Shown piece by piece: positions 44,205-53,221 of a DNA stretch of 64,000 bases. The notes under the pieces were generated by a model. The model was not told the DNA's origin and did not search any database. It saw nothing but the letters and a program-made list of their open reading frames with translations. Positions within the stretch are counted from its first letter, which is position 1. Each line of letters opens with the position of its first letter. The translations under genes were made by a program, and so were the position numbers. The DNA is from Alphaproteobacteria bacterium (GTDB lineage: Bacteria; Pseudomonadota; Alphaproteobacteria; Rhodospirillales; Rhodospirillaceae). The DNA is taken from assembly GCA_030604885.1 (NCBI GenBank), contig JAUVUZ010000006.1, positions 1-64,000 on the forward strand. Reading direction: 5' to 3'.

Positions 44205-46952
44205 ATGCGACGGATTATGTTGAATGTGAACGGGGTCGACCGTCCGGTCGTCGTCGATCCGAAGCGGATGCTCTCGGATGTTTTGCGCGAGCAGCTCCTG
44301 CTGACCGGCTGCAAGGTCTGCTGCGGCGACGGCCAGTGCGGCTCCTGCACCGTGCTGGTCGACGGCGCGCCGGTGCGCTCCTGCAAGAAGGCGGTGGGCG
44401 ACGTGCGCGAGGACGCGAAGATCGTCACCATCGAGGGTCTCGGCAGCGCGCTCGACCTGCATCCGCTGCAGATCGCCTGGATGGCCCACGGCAGCGCCCA
44501 GTGCGGCGTCTGCACCCCGGGGTTCCTGATGTCGGCGAAGGCGCTGCTCGACAAGAAGCTCGACCCGACCCGCGAGGAGGTGCGCAACTGGTTCCACCGC
44601 AACCGCAATCTCTGCCGCTGCACCGGCTACAAGCCGCTGATCGATGCGGTGATGGACGCGGCGGCGGTGCTGCGCGGCGAGATGAAGAAGGAGGATCTGC
44701 TGTTCAAGCCCGGCCCGGACGGCAAGATCCTCGGCACCTGGTTCCATCGCCCGTCGGCGCTCGCCAAGGTCACCGGCACCTGGGATTTCGGTGCCGACGT
44801 CGCCCTGCACATGCCGGAGAACACCCTGCGCCTCGCCCTCGTCCAGGCCAAGGTGTCGCATGCCAACATCAAGGGCATCGACACCTCGGTGGCCGAGAAG
44901 ATGCCGGGCGTGGTCAAGGTGGTGACCTGGAAGGACGTCAAGGGCAAGAACGCGATCACCGGCCTGATCACTTTCCCCGAGAACAAGGGCGACGGCTGGG
45001 ATCGGCCGATCCTCTGCAAGGAGAAGGTGTTCCAGTTCGGCGACGCGATCGCGATCGTCTGCGCCGACACCGAGGCGCACGCCCGGGCGGCGGCCGACAA
45101 GGTGGTCGTCGACCTCGAGGTGTTGCCCGCCTACATGGACGGCTTCGCCGCGCAGGCGCCGGACGCGATCGAGATTCACCCCGGCGTGCCCAACGTCTAC
45201 TACGAGTGCGGCGTGGTGAAGGGCGCCGAGACCGCCCCGCTGTTCGCCAAGGCCGCCCACGTCGCCGAGTGCGAAACCTACTGCAGCCGTCAGCCGCACC
45301 TGCACCTCGAACCCGATTGCGGCTGCGCCTACGTCGACGACCAGGACTGCCTGACGATCCAGTCGAAGAGCATCGGCCTGCATCTGCACCACGCGATGAT
45401 CTGCCCGGGCATCGGCGTCGATCCGGCGAAGCTGCGGCTGATCCAGAACGGCACCGGCGGCACCTTCGGCTACAAGTTCAGCCCGACGATGGAAGCGCTG
45501 CTCGGCGTCGCCTGCCTCGCCTGCGACGGGCGTCCGGTGTCGCTGGTCTACGACCAGTTCCAGAACATCACCTACACCGGCAAGCGGTCGCCGGTGGACA
45601 TGAAGATCAGGATGGCCGCCGACACGCACGGCAAGCTGATCGCCATGGAGACCGACTGGTGGATGGACCACGGGCCGTATTCGGAGTTCGGCGACCTCGT
45701 AACCCTGCGCCAGGGCCAATACACCGGCGCGGGCTACGAACTGCCGAACATCCGCGGCAAGGGCCGGACGGTCGCCACCAACCACGCCTGGGGTTCGGCG
45801 TTCCGCGCCTTCGGCTCGCCGCAGGCGTTCCTCGCCTCCGAGACCTGCATCGACATCCTGGCGGAGAAGGCGGGCGAGGATCCGTTCGAGTTCCGCTACA
45901 AGAACCTCTATCGCCCGGGGTCGACCACCCCGACCGGCCAGGTGCCGGACGTCTACTGCCTGGTCGAGCTGTTCGACATGCTGCGGCCGAAGTACGAGGA
46001 GGCGAAGGCACGCTGCAAGGCGCTTTCGACGGCCGGGCGCAAGCGCGGCGTCGGCATCGCCCTCGGCCTCTACGGCTGCGGCCTCGACGGCCCCGACAAT
46101 TCGGCGGCCGCCGCCGAGCTGACCCCGCACGGCGTCACCCTCTACAACGCCTGGCAGGATCACGGCCAGGGCTCCGATCTCTCGTGCCTGACGATCGCGC
46201 ACGAGGTGTTCCGCCCGGTGCTGCACCTCAAGCCGGAGCAGTTCAAGCTGGTGATGAACGACACCCTCTGTCCCAACAGCGGGCCGTCGGGCGGCAGCCG
46301 GTCCAACGTCTTCACCGGCAACGCCACCAAGATCTCCTGCGAGATGCTGCTCAACGCGATGCGCAAGCCGGACGGCACCTATCGCACCTACGACGAGATG
46401 GTCGCCGAGAAGATTCCGCTCCGCTACGACGGCAAATGGGTGGCGCAGGCCTGCACCGAGTGCGCCACCTCCACCTGCCAGGGCGATCCCTTCCCGATCT
46501 ACATGTACGAGGTGTTCATGCCCGAGGTCGAAGTGGACATGGAAACCGGCAAGGTCTCGGTGGTGAAGTTCACCACCGCGGTGGACGTCGGCACGATCAT
46601 CAATCGCGCCACCGTCGACGGGCAGATCTACGGCGGTCTGGCCCAGGGCATCGGTCTCGCCCTGACCGAAGACTTCGACGACCTCGAATACCACACCACC
46701 CTCCTCGACTGCGGCATTCCGTATCCCAAGGACGTGCCCGACGACATGGAGATCCTCTACCTCGAAACGCCGCGTCCGCTCGGGCCGTTCGGGGCGGCGG
46801 GGGTCGGCGAGGCACCGCTGACCGCCCCGCATCCGGCGATCCTGAACGCCATCCATAACGCCTGCGGGGTGCGGATCTTCAAGGTTCCGGCCCTGCCCGA
46901 GGTGGTGAAGGCGGCGCTCGACGCCAAGGCGGCCGACCTCGCCCACGTCTGA
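44205..46952 (+). CDS. mop: Molybdenum aldehyde oxidoreductase, Mop type
   Basis: A 915-residue single-chain molybdenum hydroxylase of the xanthine oxidase family without FAD domain. The [2Fe-2S] ligands Cys40, 45, 48, 60 and Cys100, 103, 137, 139 fall at the same residue numbers as in Desulfovibrio gigas Mop, and the catalytic Glu of GVGEA is Glu869, again identical. It oxidises aldehydes to carboxylates and gives electrons to low-potential acceptors such as ferredoxin or flavodoxin. No signal peptide, so cytosolic. AGGGAGG lies seven bases before the ATG. A perfect 13-bp hairpin follows. Confidence 0.94.
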   Translation: MRRIMLNVNGVDRPVVVDPKRMLSDVLREQLLLTGCKVCCGDGQCGSCTVLVDGAPVRSCKKAVGDVREDAKIVTIEGLGSALDLHPLQIAWMAHGSAQCGVCTPGFLMSAKALLDKKLDPTREEVRNWFHRNRNLCRCTGYKPLIDAVMDAAAVLRGEMKKEDLLFKPGPDGKILGTWFHRPSALAKVTGTWDFGADVALHMPENTLRLALVQAKVSHANIKGIDTSVAEKMPGVVKVVTWKDVKGKNAITGLITFPENKGDGWDRPILCKEKVFQFGDAIAIVCADTEAHARAAADKVVVDLEVLPAYMDGFAAQAPDAIEIHPGVPNVYYECGVVKGAETAPLFAKAAHVAECETYCSRQPHLHLEPDCGCAYVDDQDCLTIQSKSIGLHLHHAMICPGIGVDPAKLRLIQNGTGGTFGYKFSPTMEALLGVACLACDGRPVSLVYDQFQNITYTGKRSPVDMKIRMAADTHGKLIAMETDWWMDHGPYSEFGDLVTLRQGQYTGAGYELPNIRGKGRTVATNHAWGSAFRAFGSPQAFLASETCIDILAEKAGEDPFEFRYKNLYRPGSTTPTGQVPDVYCLVELFDMLRPKYEEAKARCKALSTAGRKRGVGIALGLYGCGLDGPDNSAAAAELTPHGVTLYNAWQDHGQGSDLSCLTIAHEVFRPVLHLKPEQFKLVMNDTLCPNSGPSGGSRSNVFTGNATKISCEMLLNAMRKPDGTYRTYDEMVAEKIPLRYDGKWVAQACTECATSTCQGDPFPIYMYEVFMPEVEVDMETGKVSVVKFTTAVDVGTIINRATVDGQIYGGLAQGIGLALTEDFDDLEYHTTLLDCGIPYPKDVPDDMEILYLETPRPLGPFGAAGVGEAPLTAPHPAILNAIHNACGVRIFKVPALPEVVKAALDAKAADLAHV

Positions 46953-46966
46953 GGCCGTCCGAACGA

Positions 46967-46996
46967 GGTCCGGAACGGGTGCGCCCGTTCCGGACC
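46967..46996 (+). terminator. Strong hairpin after mop
   Basis: A perfect 13-bp stem (GGTCCGGAACGGG / CCCGTTCCGGACC) with a TGCG tetraloop, followed by GGTTTCC, lies 14 bp past the mop stop. Termination or attenuation before the downstream maturation genes is likely. Confidence 0.6.
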
Positions 46997-47043
46997 GGTT
47001 TCCTCATCCGCCGCTGCGCGGCAACGGGTCGGGAGTGTCGGCG

Positions 47044-49353
47044 ATGGACGGTCAGCGAATTCACGAATGGGAATCGCGGTGCGTCGAGGAACAGCCGCCC
47101 GCGTGCATCGCGGCCTGCCCGGTGCATCTCGACGTCCGTGCGATGCTCGGCTGCGCACGCACCGGCGATTGGCGCGGCGCGCTCGCGACGCTGGTTCGCG
47201 CGGTGCCGTTTCCCGGCATCGTCGGGCGGATCTGCGATGCGCCGTGCGAAGGCGCGTGCCGCCGCGCCGAGGCGGGCGGCGCGGTCCGCATCCGCGCGCT
47301 CGAACGCGCGGCTCTCGAATTCGGCGGACCGCGCCCGCCGCCGGTGGTCGGCAAGAGCTTGCGCAAGGTGCGCATCGCCGTCGTCGGCGCCGGACTCGGC
47401 GGCCTCGCCGCCGCCGTCGACCTCGCACGCAAGGGCTGCGCGGTGACGGTGTTCGAGGCGGCCGAACGCCCCCTCGGGCGCCTATACGCCCTCGGCGAGG
47501 CGGCGCTTCCGGCGCAGGCGATCGACGCCGACCTCGCGGCGCTGGCGAGCCTCGGCATCGATCTCCGCTGCCGGACGCCGGTCGATGCCGCCGGGCTGGG
47601 CGAACTCGCCGCCGCATTCGACGGCGTCTACCTCGGCGTCGGCGCGGCGACCTCCGGCTGGCCGAACCTCGACCGCGACGGCGAAGGCCGTATCGCGGTC
47701 GACCCGCTGACCTTCGCCACCAGCCATCCGAAGATCTTCGCGGGCGGCAGCCTGCGGCGCGGCGGCGCGCCCTATTCGCCGGTCGCGTCGCTGCACGACG
47801 GCCGCTACGCCGCGCTCTCCCTCGACCGGATGGTCCAGGGCGCTTCGCTCACCGCCCATCGGGAGCACCAGGAGCCGTTCGCCACCGGACTCTATACCGA
47901 CGTTTCCGGATACCTTCCGGCGGCGCCGGTCGCGCCCGCCGAACCCGGCGGCGGCTACGCCGCCGACGAGGCGCGCGCCGAGGCCGAACGCTGCTTCCCC
48001 TGCCGGTGCGTCGAGTGCGTCAAGGTCTGCGAGTATCTCGCCGCCCACAAGTCCTATCCGAAGCGCTACGTCCGCGAGATCTACAACAACGACTGCATCG
48101 TCCTCGGCAATCATAAGTCCAACCGGCTGTCGAACGCGTGCAGTCTGTGCGGCCTGTGCGAGGCGGTGTGCCCCGAACGCCTGAACATGGGCGAGATCTG
48201 CCTGGAGGCCCGCCGGAGCATGGTCGACAAGGGCAAGATGCCGCCCTCCTACCACGACTTCGCGCTGCGCGACATGGCGTTCAGCACCGGCGACGCGTTC
48301 TTCCTCGCCCGCCATCAGCCGGGAATGGCGGCAAGCGCCGCGGCGTTCTTCCCCGGCTGCCAATTGAGCGCGTCGTCGCCGGAGCGGGTCGAGGCGGTCT
48401 ACGCCCACCTCCGCGGCGCGCTGCCGGGCGGCGTCGGGCTGATGCTCGGTTGCTGCGGCGCTCCGGCCCACTGGTCCGGGCGGAGCGGGCTGTTCCGCGA
48501 GACCTGCGACGCCCTCGCCGCCGCCTGGGAGGAACTCGGGCGGCCGCGCCTGATCGCCGCCTGCCCGACCTGCCGCCGGATGCTCGAAACCGGCCTGCCC
48601 GCGGCAAGGGTGGAAACCTTGTGGACCACCCTCGCGGAGGTCGGCGTTCCGGCCCGGGCCGCCGCCGGGGTGCGGGTGGCGATCCACGATCCCTGCGCCG
48701 CCCGCGACGACCGCGCGACGCAACGGGCGGTGCGCCGACTGCTGACGCAGGCCGGGGCGTCGGTGGTCGAGATCGACGCGCCCGAGCGCACCACCTGCTG
48801 CGGATTCGGCGGTCTCGCGTCGTTCGTCGATCCCGGCCTCGCCGACCGTACCGTCGACCGGCGGATCGCCCGCAACGACGCCGACTACGTCACCTATTGC
48901 GCGATGTGCCGCGACAACTTCGCCCGGCGCGGCAAGCGCGCCGTCCACGTCGTCGACCTGCTGTTCGGCGGCGAGGGCGATGCGGCGGGGCGCCCCGATC
49001 CGGGGTTCTCGCGGCGGCAGGAGAATCGCGCCCGGCTGAAGTCCCGTCTGTTGCGCAACGTCTGGGAGGAACCCGTGCCCGAAACCGCAACCGAACCGGA
49101 GCTGATCCTGTCCCCCGAGGTCGCGGCGGCGCTGGAGCGGCGGCTGATCCTCCACGAGGACGTGCGCGCGGCGATCCGCCACGCGGAAGCCAGCGGCGAG
49201 AAGATCGTCGACGCCCGCACCGGCCGCTGCATCGCCGGCCATCGCCCGGTCGCCGTCACCTACTGGGTCGAGTACGCGCGGCAGGGCGAGGCGTTCGTGG
49301 TCTACCGCGCCTACAGCCACCGCATGCGGGTGGCGAAGGAGGCCCCGGAATGA
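47044..49353 (+). CDS. FAD/NAD-binding, Fe-S and CCG-domain oxidoreductase (DVU1558-like)
   Basis: A 769-residue multidomain redox protein. Residues 1-100 are a GltD-type N-terminal Fe-S segment (Cys21, 25, 64, 68, 72); a Rossmann FAD domain begins with AVVGAGLGGLAAA at 112; near 310-370 come ferredoxin-like cysteines (CFPCRCVECVKVCEY, CSLCGLCEAVCP); two HdrB-like CCG half-domains follow (FFPGCQLS, GCCGAPAHW, CPTCRRML; DPCAARDD, TTCCGFGG, CAMCRDN). A C-terminal 100-residue domain is unrecognised. It could exchange electrons between Mop, ferredoxin and NAD(P)H. The ATG at 47044 has GGGAG upstream. Confidence 0.8.
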   Translation: MDGQRIHEWESRCVEEQPPACIAACPVHLDVRAMLGCARTGDWRGALATLVRAVPFPGIVGRICDAPCEGACRRAEAGGAVRIRALERAALEFGGPRPPPVVGKSLRKVRIAVVGAGLGGLAAAVDLARKGCAVTVFEAAERPLGRLYALGEAALPAQAIDADLAALASLGIDLRCRTPVDAAGLGELAAAFDGVYLGVGAATSGWPNLDRDGEGRIAVDPLTFATSHPKIFAGGSLRRGGAPYSPVASLHDGRYAALSLDRMVQGASLTAHREHQEPFATGLYTDVSGYLPAAPVAPAEPGGGYAADEARAEAERCFPCRCVECVKVCEYLAAHKSYPKRYVREIYNNDCIVLGNHKSNRLSNACSLCGLCEAVCPERLNMGEICLEARRSMVDKGKMPPSYHDFALRDMAFSTGDAFFLARHQPGMAASAAAFFPGCQLSASSPERVEAVYAHLRGALPGGVGLMLGCCGAPAHWSGRSGLFRETCDALAAAWEELGRPRLIAACPTCRRMLETGLPAARVETLWTTLAEVGVPARAAAGVRVAIHDPCAARDDRATQRAVRRLLTQAGASVVEIDAPERTTCCGFGGLASFVDPGLADRTVDRRIARNDADYVTYCAMCRDNFARRGKRAVHVVDLLFGGEGDAAGRPDPGFSRRQENRARLKSRLLRNVWEEPVPETATEPELILSPEVAAALERRLILHEDVRAAIRHAEASGEKIVDARTGRCIAGHRPVAVTYWVEYARQGEAFVVYRAYSHRMRVAKEAPE

Positions 49354-49553
49354 CCACGGAAACCGCCGAGCCAGCCCTGATCTGCGGCAAGTGCGGGTGC
49401 GCGCTCGAAACCGGCAAGGTCGAGGTGGAATACCTCGGCAACCGCTTTCCGGTGGAGTTGCCGCGCTGCCCGTCGTGCGGTCTGGTGTTCGTTCCCGAGG
49501 ATCTCGCGCTCGGCAAGATGCTCGATGTCGAACAGGCGCTGGAGGACAAATGA
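49350..49553 (+). CDS. Cys-rich 67-residue redox or zinc protein (DVU1557-like)
   Basis: A small protein with two CxxC knuckles (CGKCGC and CPSC, about 25 residues apart) around a short beta segment, as in rubredoxin-like or zinc-ribbon folds. A role as electron carrier or metal chaperone is possible. It overlaps both neighbours by ATGA, so it is made together with the oxidoreductase before it and the methyltransferase after it. The likeness to Desulfovibrio DVU1557 is from memory of gene order. Confidence 0.75.
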   Translation: MTTETAEPALICGKCGCALETGKVEVEYLGNRFPVELPRCPSCGLVFVPEDLALGKMLDVEQALEDK

Positions 49554-50254
49554 TCGGCCGTTCCGCCCCGCGCGATCTCTACCGGACCGGCCGGTTCGAC
49601 GCCCCGGGCGGCGAGACGGTGCGGCTCGGCGATTCCGAACTCACCGGCCGCGCCCTCGATCTCGGCGGCTGGCGCGCGGGCGAGCGGGTGCTCGATCTCG
49701 GCTGCGGCGGCGGCGCGAGCCTCGCGCTGATGCGTCTGCGCGGCATCGCCGCGGTCGGCGCCGACGTTTCGCCGGCGGCCCTGGCGGCGGCGCGGCGGAA
49801 CGGCGCGGCGGTGGCCGCCGACGGCGCCTGCCTGCCGTTCGCCGACGGCGGCTTCGCGGGCGTGCTCGCCGAATGCAGCCTCGGCCTGATGGCGGATCTG
49901 CCGCGCACCCTTCGGGAACTCCGTCGGGTTCTCGCGCCGGGCGGCCGCCTGGTCGCCGCCGAACCCTATCGCCGCGCCGCCGGGCCGCCGCCGGACGGGC
50001 TTCCCGCCTGCCTGCGCGACCTGAGGACCCGGGCGGAGTGGTGCGCTCTGCTCGCCGCGCACGGGTTCGCGCCGCTCGGCTGGGAGGATCGCTCCGAGGC
50101 GCTGCGGGCGTTCGCGGCGCGGATCATCTTCGCCGGGGGCGCTCCGGCGAGCGTCTGGTGCGGACCGGGTGCGGCGGCGGTGAAACGGATGCGGCCGGGG
50201 TACGCGCTGTTCGTCGCCCGCCGCGAGGATCGCAAGGAGGCCGATCATGGCTGA
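49550..50254 (+). CDS. SAM-dependent methyltransferase (DVU1556-like)
   Basis: A 234-residue class I methyltransferase. Motif I is VLDLGCGGGASLALM at about residue 49, an acidic residue follows in GADVS, and the later LRELRRVLAPGGRLV is the usual post-motif helix and strand. The substrate is unknown. Position within the Mop-associated block suggests methylation of a small cofactor or intermediate made by the neighbouring radical SAM and ligase enzymes. The stop overlaps the next start by 8 bp. Confidence 0.82.
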   Translation: MIGRSAPRDLYRTGRFDAPGGETVRLGDSELTGRALDLGGWRAGERVLDLGCGGGASLALMRLRGIAAVGADVSPAALAAARRNGAAVAADGACLPFADGGFAGVLAECSLGLMADLPRTLRELRRVLAPGGRLVAAEPYRRAAGPPPDGLPACLRDLRTRAEWCALLAAHGFAPLGWEDRSEALRAFAARIIFAGGAPASVWCGPGAAAVKRMRPGYALFVARREDRKEADHG

Positions 50255-50711
50255 TCTCGGGTTCCGGGTTCTGGAGCTGTCGCTCCAGGGGTTCAAATGC
50301 AGTCAGATCCTCGCGATCCTGGCGCTCGAGGCGCGCGGCGAGACCAGCCCGGAGCTGGTGCGCGCCGCCACCGGCCTGCTCGCCGGGATGGAGAGCGGCC
50401 GGGAGTGCGGCTGCCTGACCGGCGGCTGCTGCGTGCTCGGCCTCTACGCCGGGCGCGGCGGGCCGGGCGAGGCGGCCGACGACCGCCTGCCGGAAATGCT
50501 GGAGGCGCTGGCGACGTGGTTCGACGAGACCTACGGCGCCCGTTACGGCGGCACCACCTGCGCGGCGATCACCAACGGCGAGTTCGCGTTGCAGCAGGCC
50601 CGCTGCCCCGAGATCGTCGTCGACACCCTGCGCAAGATCGAGAGAATCCTCGCCGTCAACGGCTACGCTCCCGACGGTTCCCGCATCGACGGACCGGAGG
50701 GCGAGGCATGA
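50247..50711 (+). CDS. C-GCAxxG-C-C family protein (DVU1555-like)
   Basis: A 154-residue protein of the C_GCAxxG_C_C family. An N-terminal GFKCSQ supplies the first Cys, ECGCLTGGCCVLGL the CG-x-x-x-G block, and TTCAAI and ARCPEI the later cysteines. These proteins often sit beside redox enzymes and may bind a metal or cluster; no biochemical role is established. It overlaps the genes on both sides. Confidence 0.8.
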   Translation: MADLGFRVLELSLQGFKCSQILAILALEARGETSPELVRAATGLLAGMESGRECGCLTGGCCVLGLYAGRGGPGEAADDRLPEMLEALATWFDETYGARYGGTTCAAITNGEFALQQARCPEIVVDTLRKIERILAVNGYAPDGSRIDGPEGEA

Positions 50712-53221
50712 GTTCCTGCTGCCGCCCCGCTCCGCATCCCGCCCCCGGTGCGCCGCGCCTCGCCGCGGTGATTCTCGCGGCCGGATATTCGTCGCGAATG
50801 GCGGGCGAGTTCAAACCGTTGCTGCCGATCGGGGGCGAGTCCGTGCTCGCCCGCGCGATCGCGTCGTTCCGCGAGGCGGGCGTTGCCGAGATCGCGGTGG
50901 TGGTGGGCCACCGCGCCGGGGAGCTGGCGGCGCCGGTGCGGCGCGAGGGGGCCGCGTGCGTGGTCAATCCGCGCCATGCCGAGGGCATGTACACCTCGGT
51001 CGTCGCCGGGATCGGCGCCCTCGATCCCGAGGTCGACGGGTGCTTCCTACTGCCGGTCGACATGCCCCTGGTGCGGCCGTCCACGATCCACCGCCTCGCC
51101 GACAGCTTCCGCGCCGACCGGGCGGTGCTGTATCCGACCTTCCGCGGGCGGCGCGGCCATCCGCCGCTGATCGCCCGCGGCCTGTTTGCGGAAATTCTCG
51201 CGGGCGACGGCATGGGCGGCCTGAAGCGGGTGCTCGCGGCGCACCCCGAGGCCGCCGACGAGGTCGGGGTGTTCGACGCGGGCATCCTTCTCGACATGGA
51301 TACTCCCGAGGACTACGCGCGGCTGTGTGCGCGGGACTTCCGTGCCGATTGCCCGACGGTCGAGGAATGCGCGGCGATCCTGGCGGAGGCGGGCACCGCC
51401 GAGGCGACGGTGCGGCACGGCCGCGCGGTTGCCGGAGTGGCGCGGCGCCTGGCCCGCGCGGTCGGCGAGGGCGTCGATGCCGACCTCGCGGTGGCGGCGG
51501 CGCTGCTGCACGACATCGCCAAGGGCGCGCCCGATCATGCCGCCGCCGGGGCGCGGATGCTGTCGGCGATCGGCTTCCCCGAGGTGGCGCGAATCGTCGC
51601 GCGGCACGGCGACCTCGGCGGCGCGGTCGGCGCGCCGGATGCGGCGGCGATGGTTTATCTGGCCGACAAGCTGGTGCGGGAGGATCGCCGGGTCTCCCTC
51701 GAAGAGCGCTTCCGCCCGGCGCTGACGCGCTTCGCCGCCGATCCCGCGGCGCTCGCGGCGGCGGTTCGGCGGCTGGAGGTCGCGCGGGCGGTCGCCGCTG
51801 CGGTGGAGGCGCGCGCCGGAACCGGCCTCGACGCGCTGCTCGACGGGGTGGAGCCGATTCCGGTGCCGTCGGCGGAGCCGGGTCCGCGCACCGCGCTGGG
51901 CGTGACCGCGAGCGTCTGCCCGGTGTGCTTGCGCCGGATCGCCGCCGAGCGGGTCGCCGAGGGCGGCGACGTCTACCTGCGCAAGACCTGCCCGGAACAT
52001 GGCGTCTTCGAGACCGTGATCTGGCGCGGCGCGCCCGCCTATGCGCCGTGGGGACAAGCCGCGGCCGATCCCGCGCATCCCGCCTGCGCCACCGATACCG
52101 GCCGCGGCTGTCCGTTCGATTGCGGCCTCTGCCCGGAGCACCGCCAGCGGAGCTGCTGCGTGCTGGTGGAAGTGACGCAACGCTGCAACCTCGCCTGTCC
52201 GGTGTGCTTCGCCGCCTCCGGCCGCGCCGCGCCCGATCCCGGACTCGACGAGATCGCGGCGCGGCTTCGGGCGTTGCGGGAGAGCGGACGGCAGGTCAAC
52301 ATCCAGTTGTCCGGCGGCGAGCCAACGGTGCGCGACGACCTGCCGGAGATCGTCGCGCTGGCGCGCGACCTCGGCTTCGCGTTCGTCCAGGCCAACACCA
52401 ACGGCCTGCGCCTCGCCGACGACCCCTCCTATCTGCGGCGGCTGAAGGCGGCGGGGCTGAGGTGCGTGTTCCTGCAGTTCGACGCCGTCACCGACGACGC
52501 CTACAGGAAGATTCGCGGTCGCGACCTGCTCGCGGTCAAGGAGCGGGCGATCCGCAACTGCGCGGCGCTCGATCTCGGCGTGGTGCTGGTTCCGGTGCTG
52601 GTGCCGGGCGTCAATACCCAGCAGATCGGCGACATCGTCGATTTCGCGATCGCACGGATGCCGACGGTGCGGACCGTACACTTCCAGCCGATCAGCTACG
52701 TCGGCCGCTTTCCGCATCCGCCCGCGGATCGCGATCGCATCACCATCCCCGAGGTGCTGCGGCGGATCGAACAGCAGACCGGCGGGCGATTCCGCGCCGC
52801 CGATTTTCGTCCCGGCGCCGCCGAGAACCCCTATTGCTCGTTCAACGGCGAGTTCGCCGTGGGGCCGGGGGGCGAAATCGCGCCGCTCCACGGCTCCGGG
52901 TCGGGCTGCTGCGGCGACGACGCGGCGGAGGCGGCGCGGCGCTTCGTCGCCCGGCGCTGGGCCGCCCGCGCCGAACCGCGAGAGACCTCGTGCTGCGGCT
53001 CCGGGGTCGCCGCCGACAGCTTCGACGCCTTCCTCGATGCGCGCCGCAGCACCCTCTGCATCTCCGGCATGGCGTTCCAGGACGCCTGGACCCTCGATCT
53101 CGACCGGCTGAAGCAGTGCTACATCCACGTCGCCCTGCCGGAGCGCCGCCTGGTGCCGTTGTGCGCCTACAATCTTTCGGCGATCGGCGGCGAAACCCTC
53201 TACGCGCGGCCGGGGCCATGA
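50708..53221 (+). CDS. Fusion: MobA/MocA-like NTP transferase - HD domain - radical SAM (TrsS-like)
   Basis: An 837-residue three-part enzyme. Residues 16-210: nucleotidyltransferase with LAAGYSSRMAG and Lys36, PVDMP at 117, like MocA, which makes molybdopterin cytosine dinucleotide. Residues 230-375: HD phosphohydrolase domain (His268-Asp269). Residues 400-837: radical SAM domain with Cys493, Cys497 and Cys500 (QRCNLACPVC), preceded by zinc-like cysteines (CPVC, CPEH, CPFDCGLC) and followed by CC pairs (GCCGD, SCCGS) and CAYNL near the end. In Desulfovibrio the transferase and radical SAM parts are, as I recall, separate genes. All parts look intact. Confidence 0.82.
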   Translation: MSSCCRPAPHPAPGAPRLAAVILAAGYSSRMAGEFKPLLPIGGESVLARAIASFREAGVAEIAVVVGHRAGELAAPVRREGAACVVNPRHAEGMYTSVVAGIGALDPEVDGCFLLPVDMPLVRPSTIHRLADSFRADRAVLYPTFRGRRGHPPLIARGLFAEILAGDGMGGLKRVLAAHPEAADEVGVFDAGILLDMDTPEDYARLCARDFRADCPTVEECAAILAEAGTAEATVRHGRAVAGVARRLARAVGEGVDADLAVAAALLHDIAKGAPDHAAAGARMLSAIGFPEVARIVARHGDLGGAVGAPDAAAMVYLADKLVREDRRVSLEERFRPALTRFAADPAALAAAVRRLEVARAVAAAVEARAGTGLDALLDGVEPIPVPSAEPGPRTALGVTASVCPVCLRRIAAERVAEGGDVYLRKTCPEHGVFETVIWRGAPAYAPWGQAAADPAHPACATDTGRGCPFDCGLCPEHRQRSCCVLVEVTQRCNLACPVCFAASGRAAPDPGLDEIAARLRALRESGRQVNIQLSGGEPTVRDDLPEIVALARDLGFAFVQANTNGLRLADDPSYLRRLKAAGLRCVFLQFDAVTDDAYRKIRGRDLLAVKERAIRNCAALDLGVVLVPVLVPGVNTQQIGDIVDFAIARMPTVRTVHFQPISYVGRFPHPPADRDRITIPEVLRRIEQQTGGRFRAADFRPGAAENPYCSFNGEFAVGPGGEIAPLHGSGSGCCGDDAAEAARRFVARRWAARAEPRETSCCGSGVAADSFDAFLDARRSTLCISGMAFQDAWTLDLDRLKQCYIHVALPERRLVPLCAYNLSAIGGETLYARPGP

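Noticed and set aside
43908-46946. 1012-codon open frame antisense to mop
   Set aside because: Shadow frame; mop itself has every expected motif.
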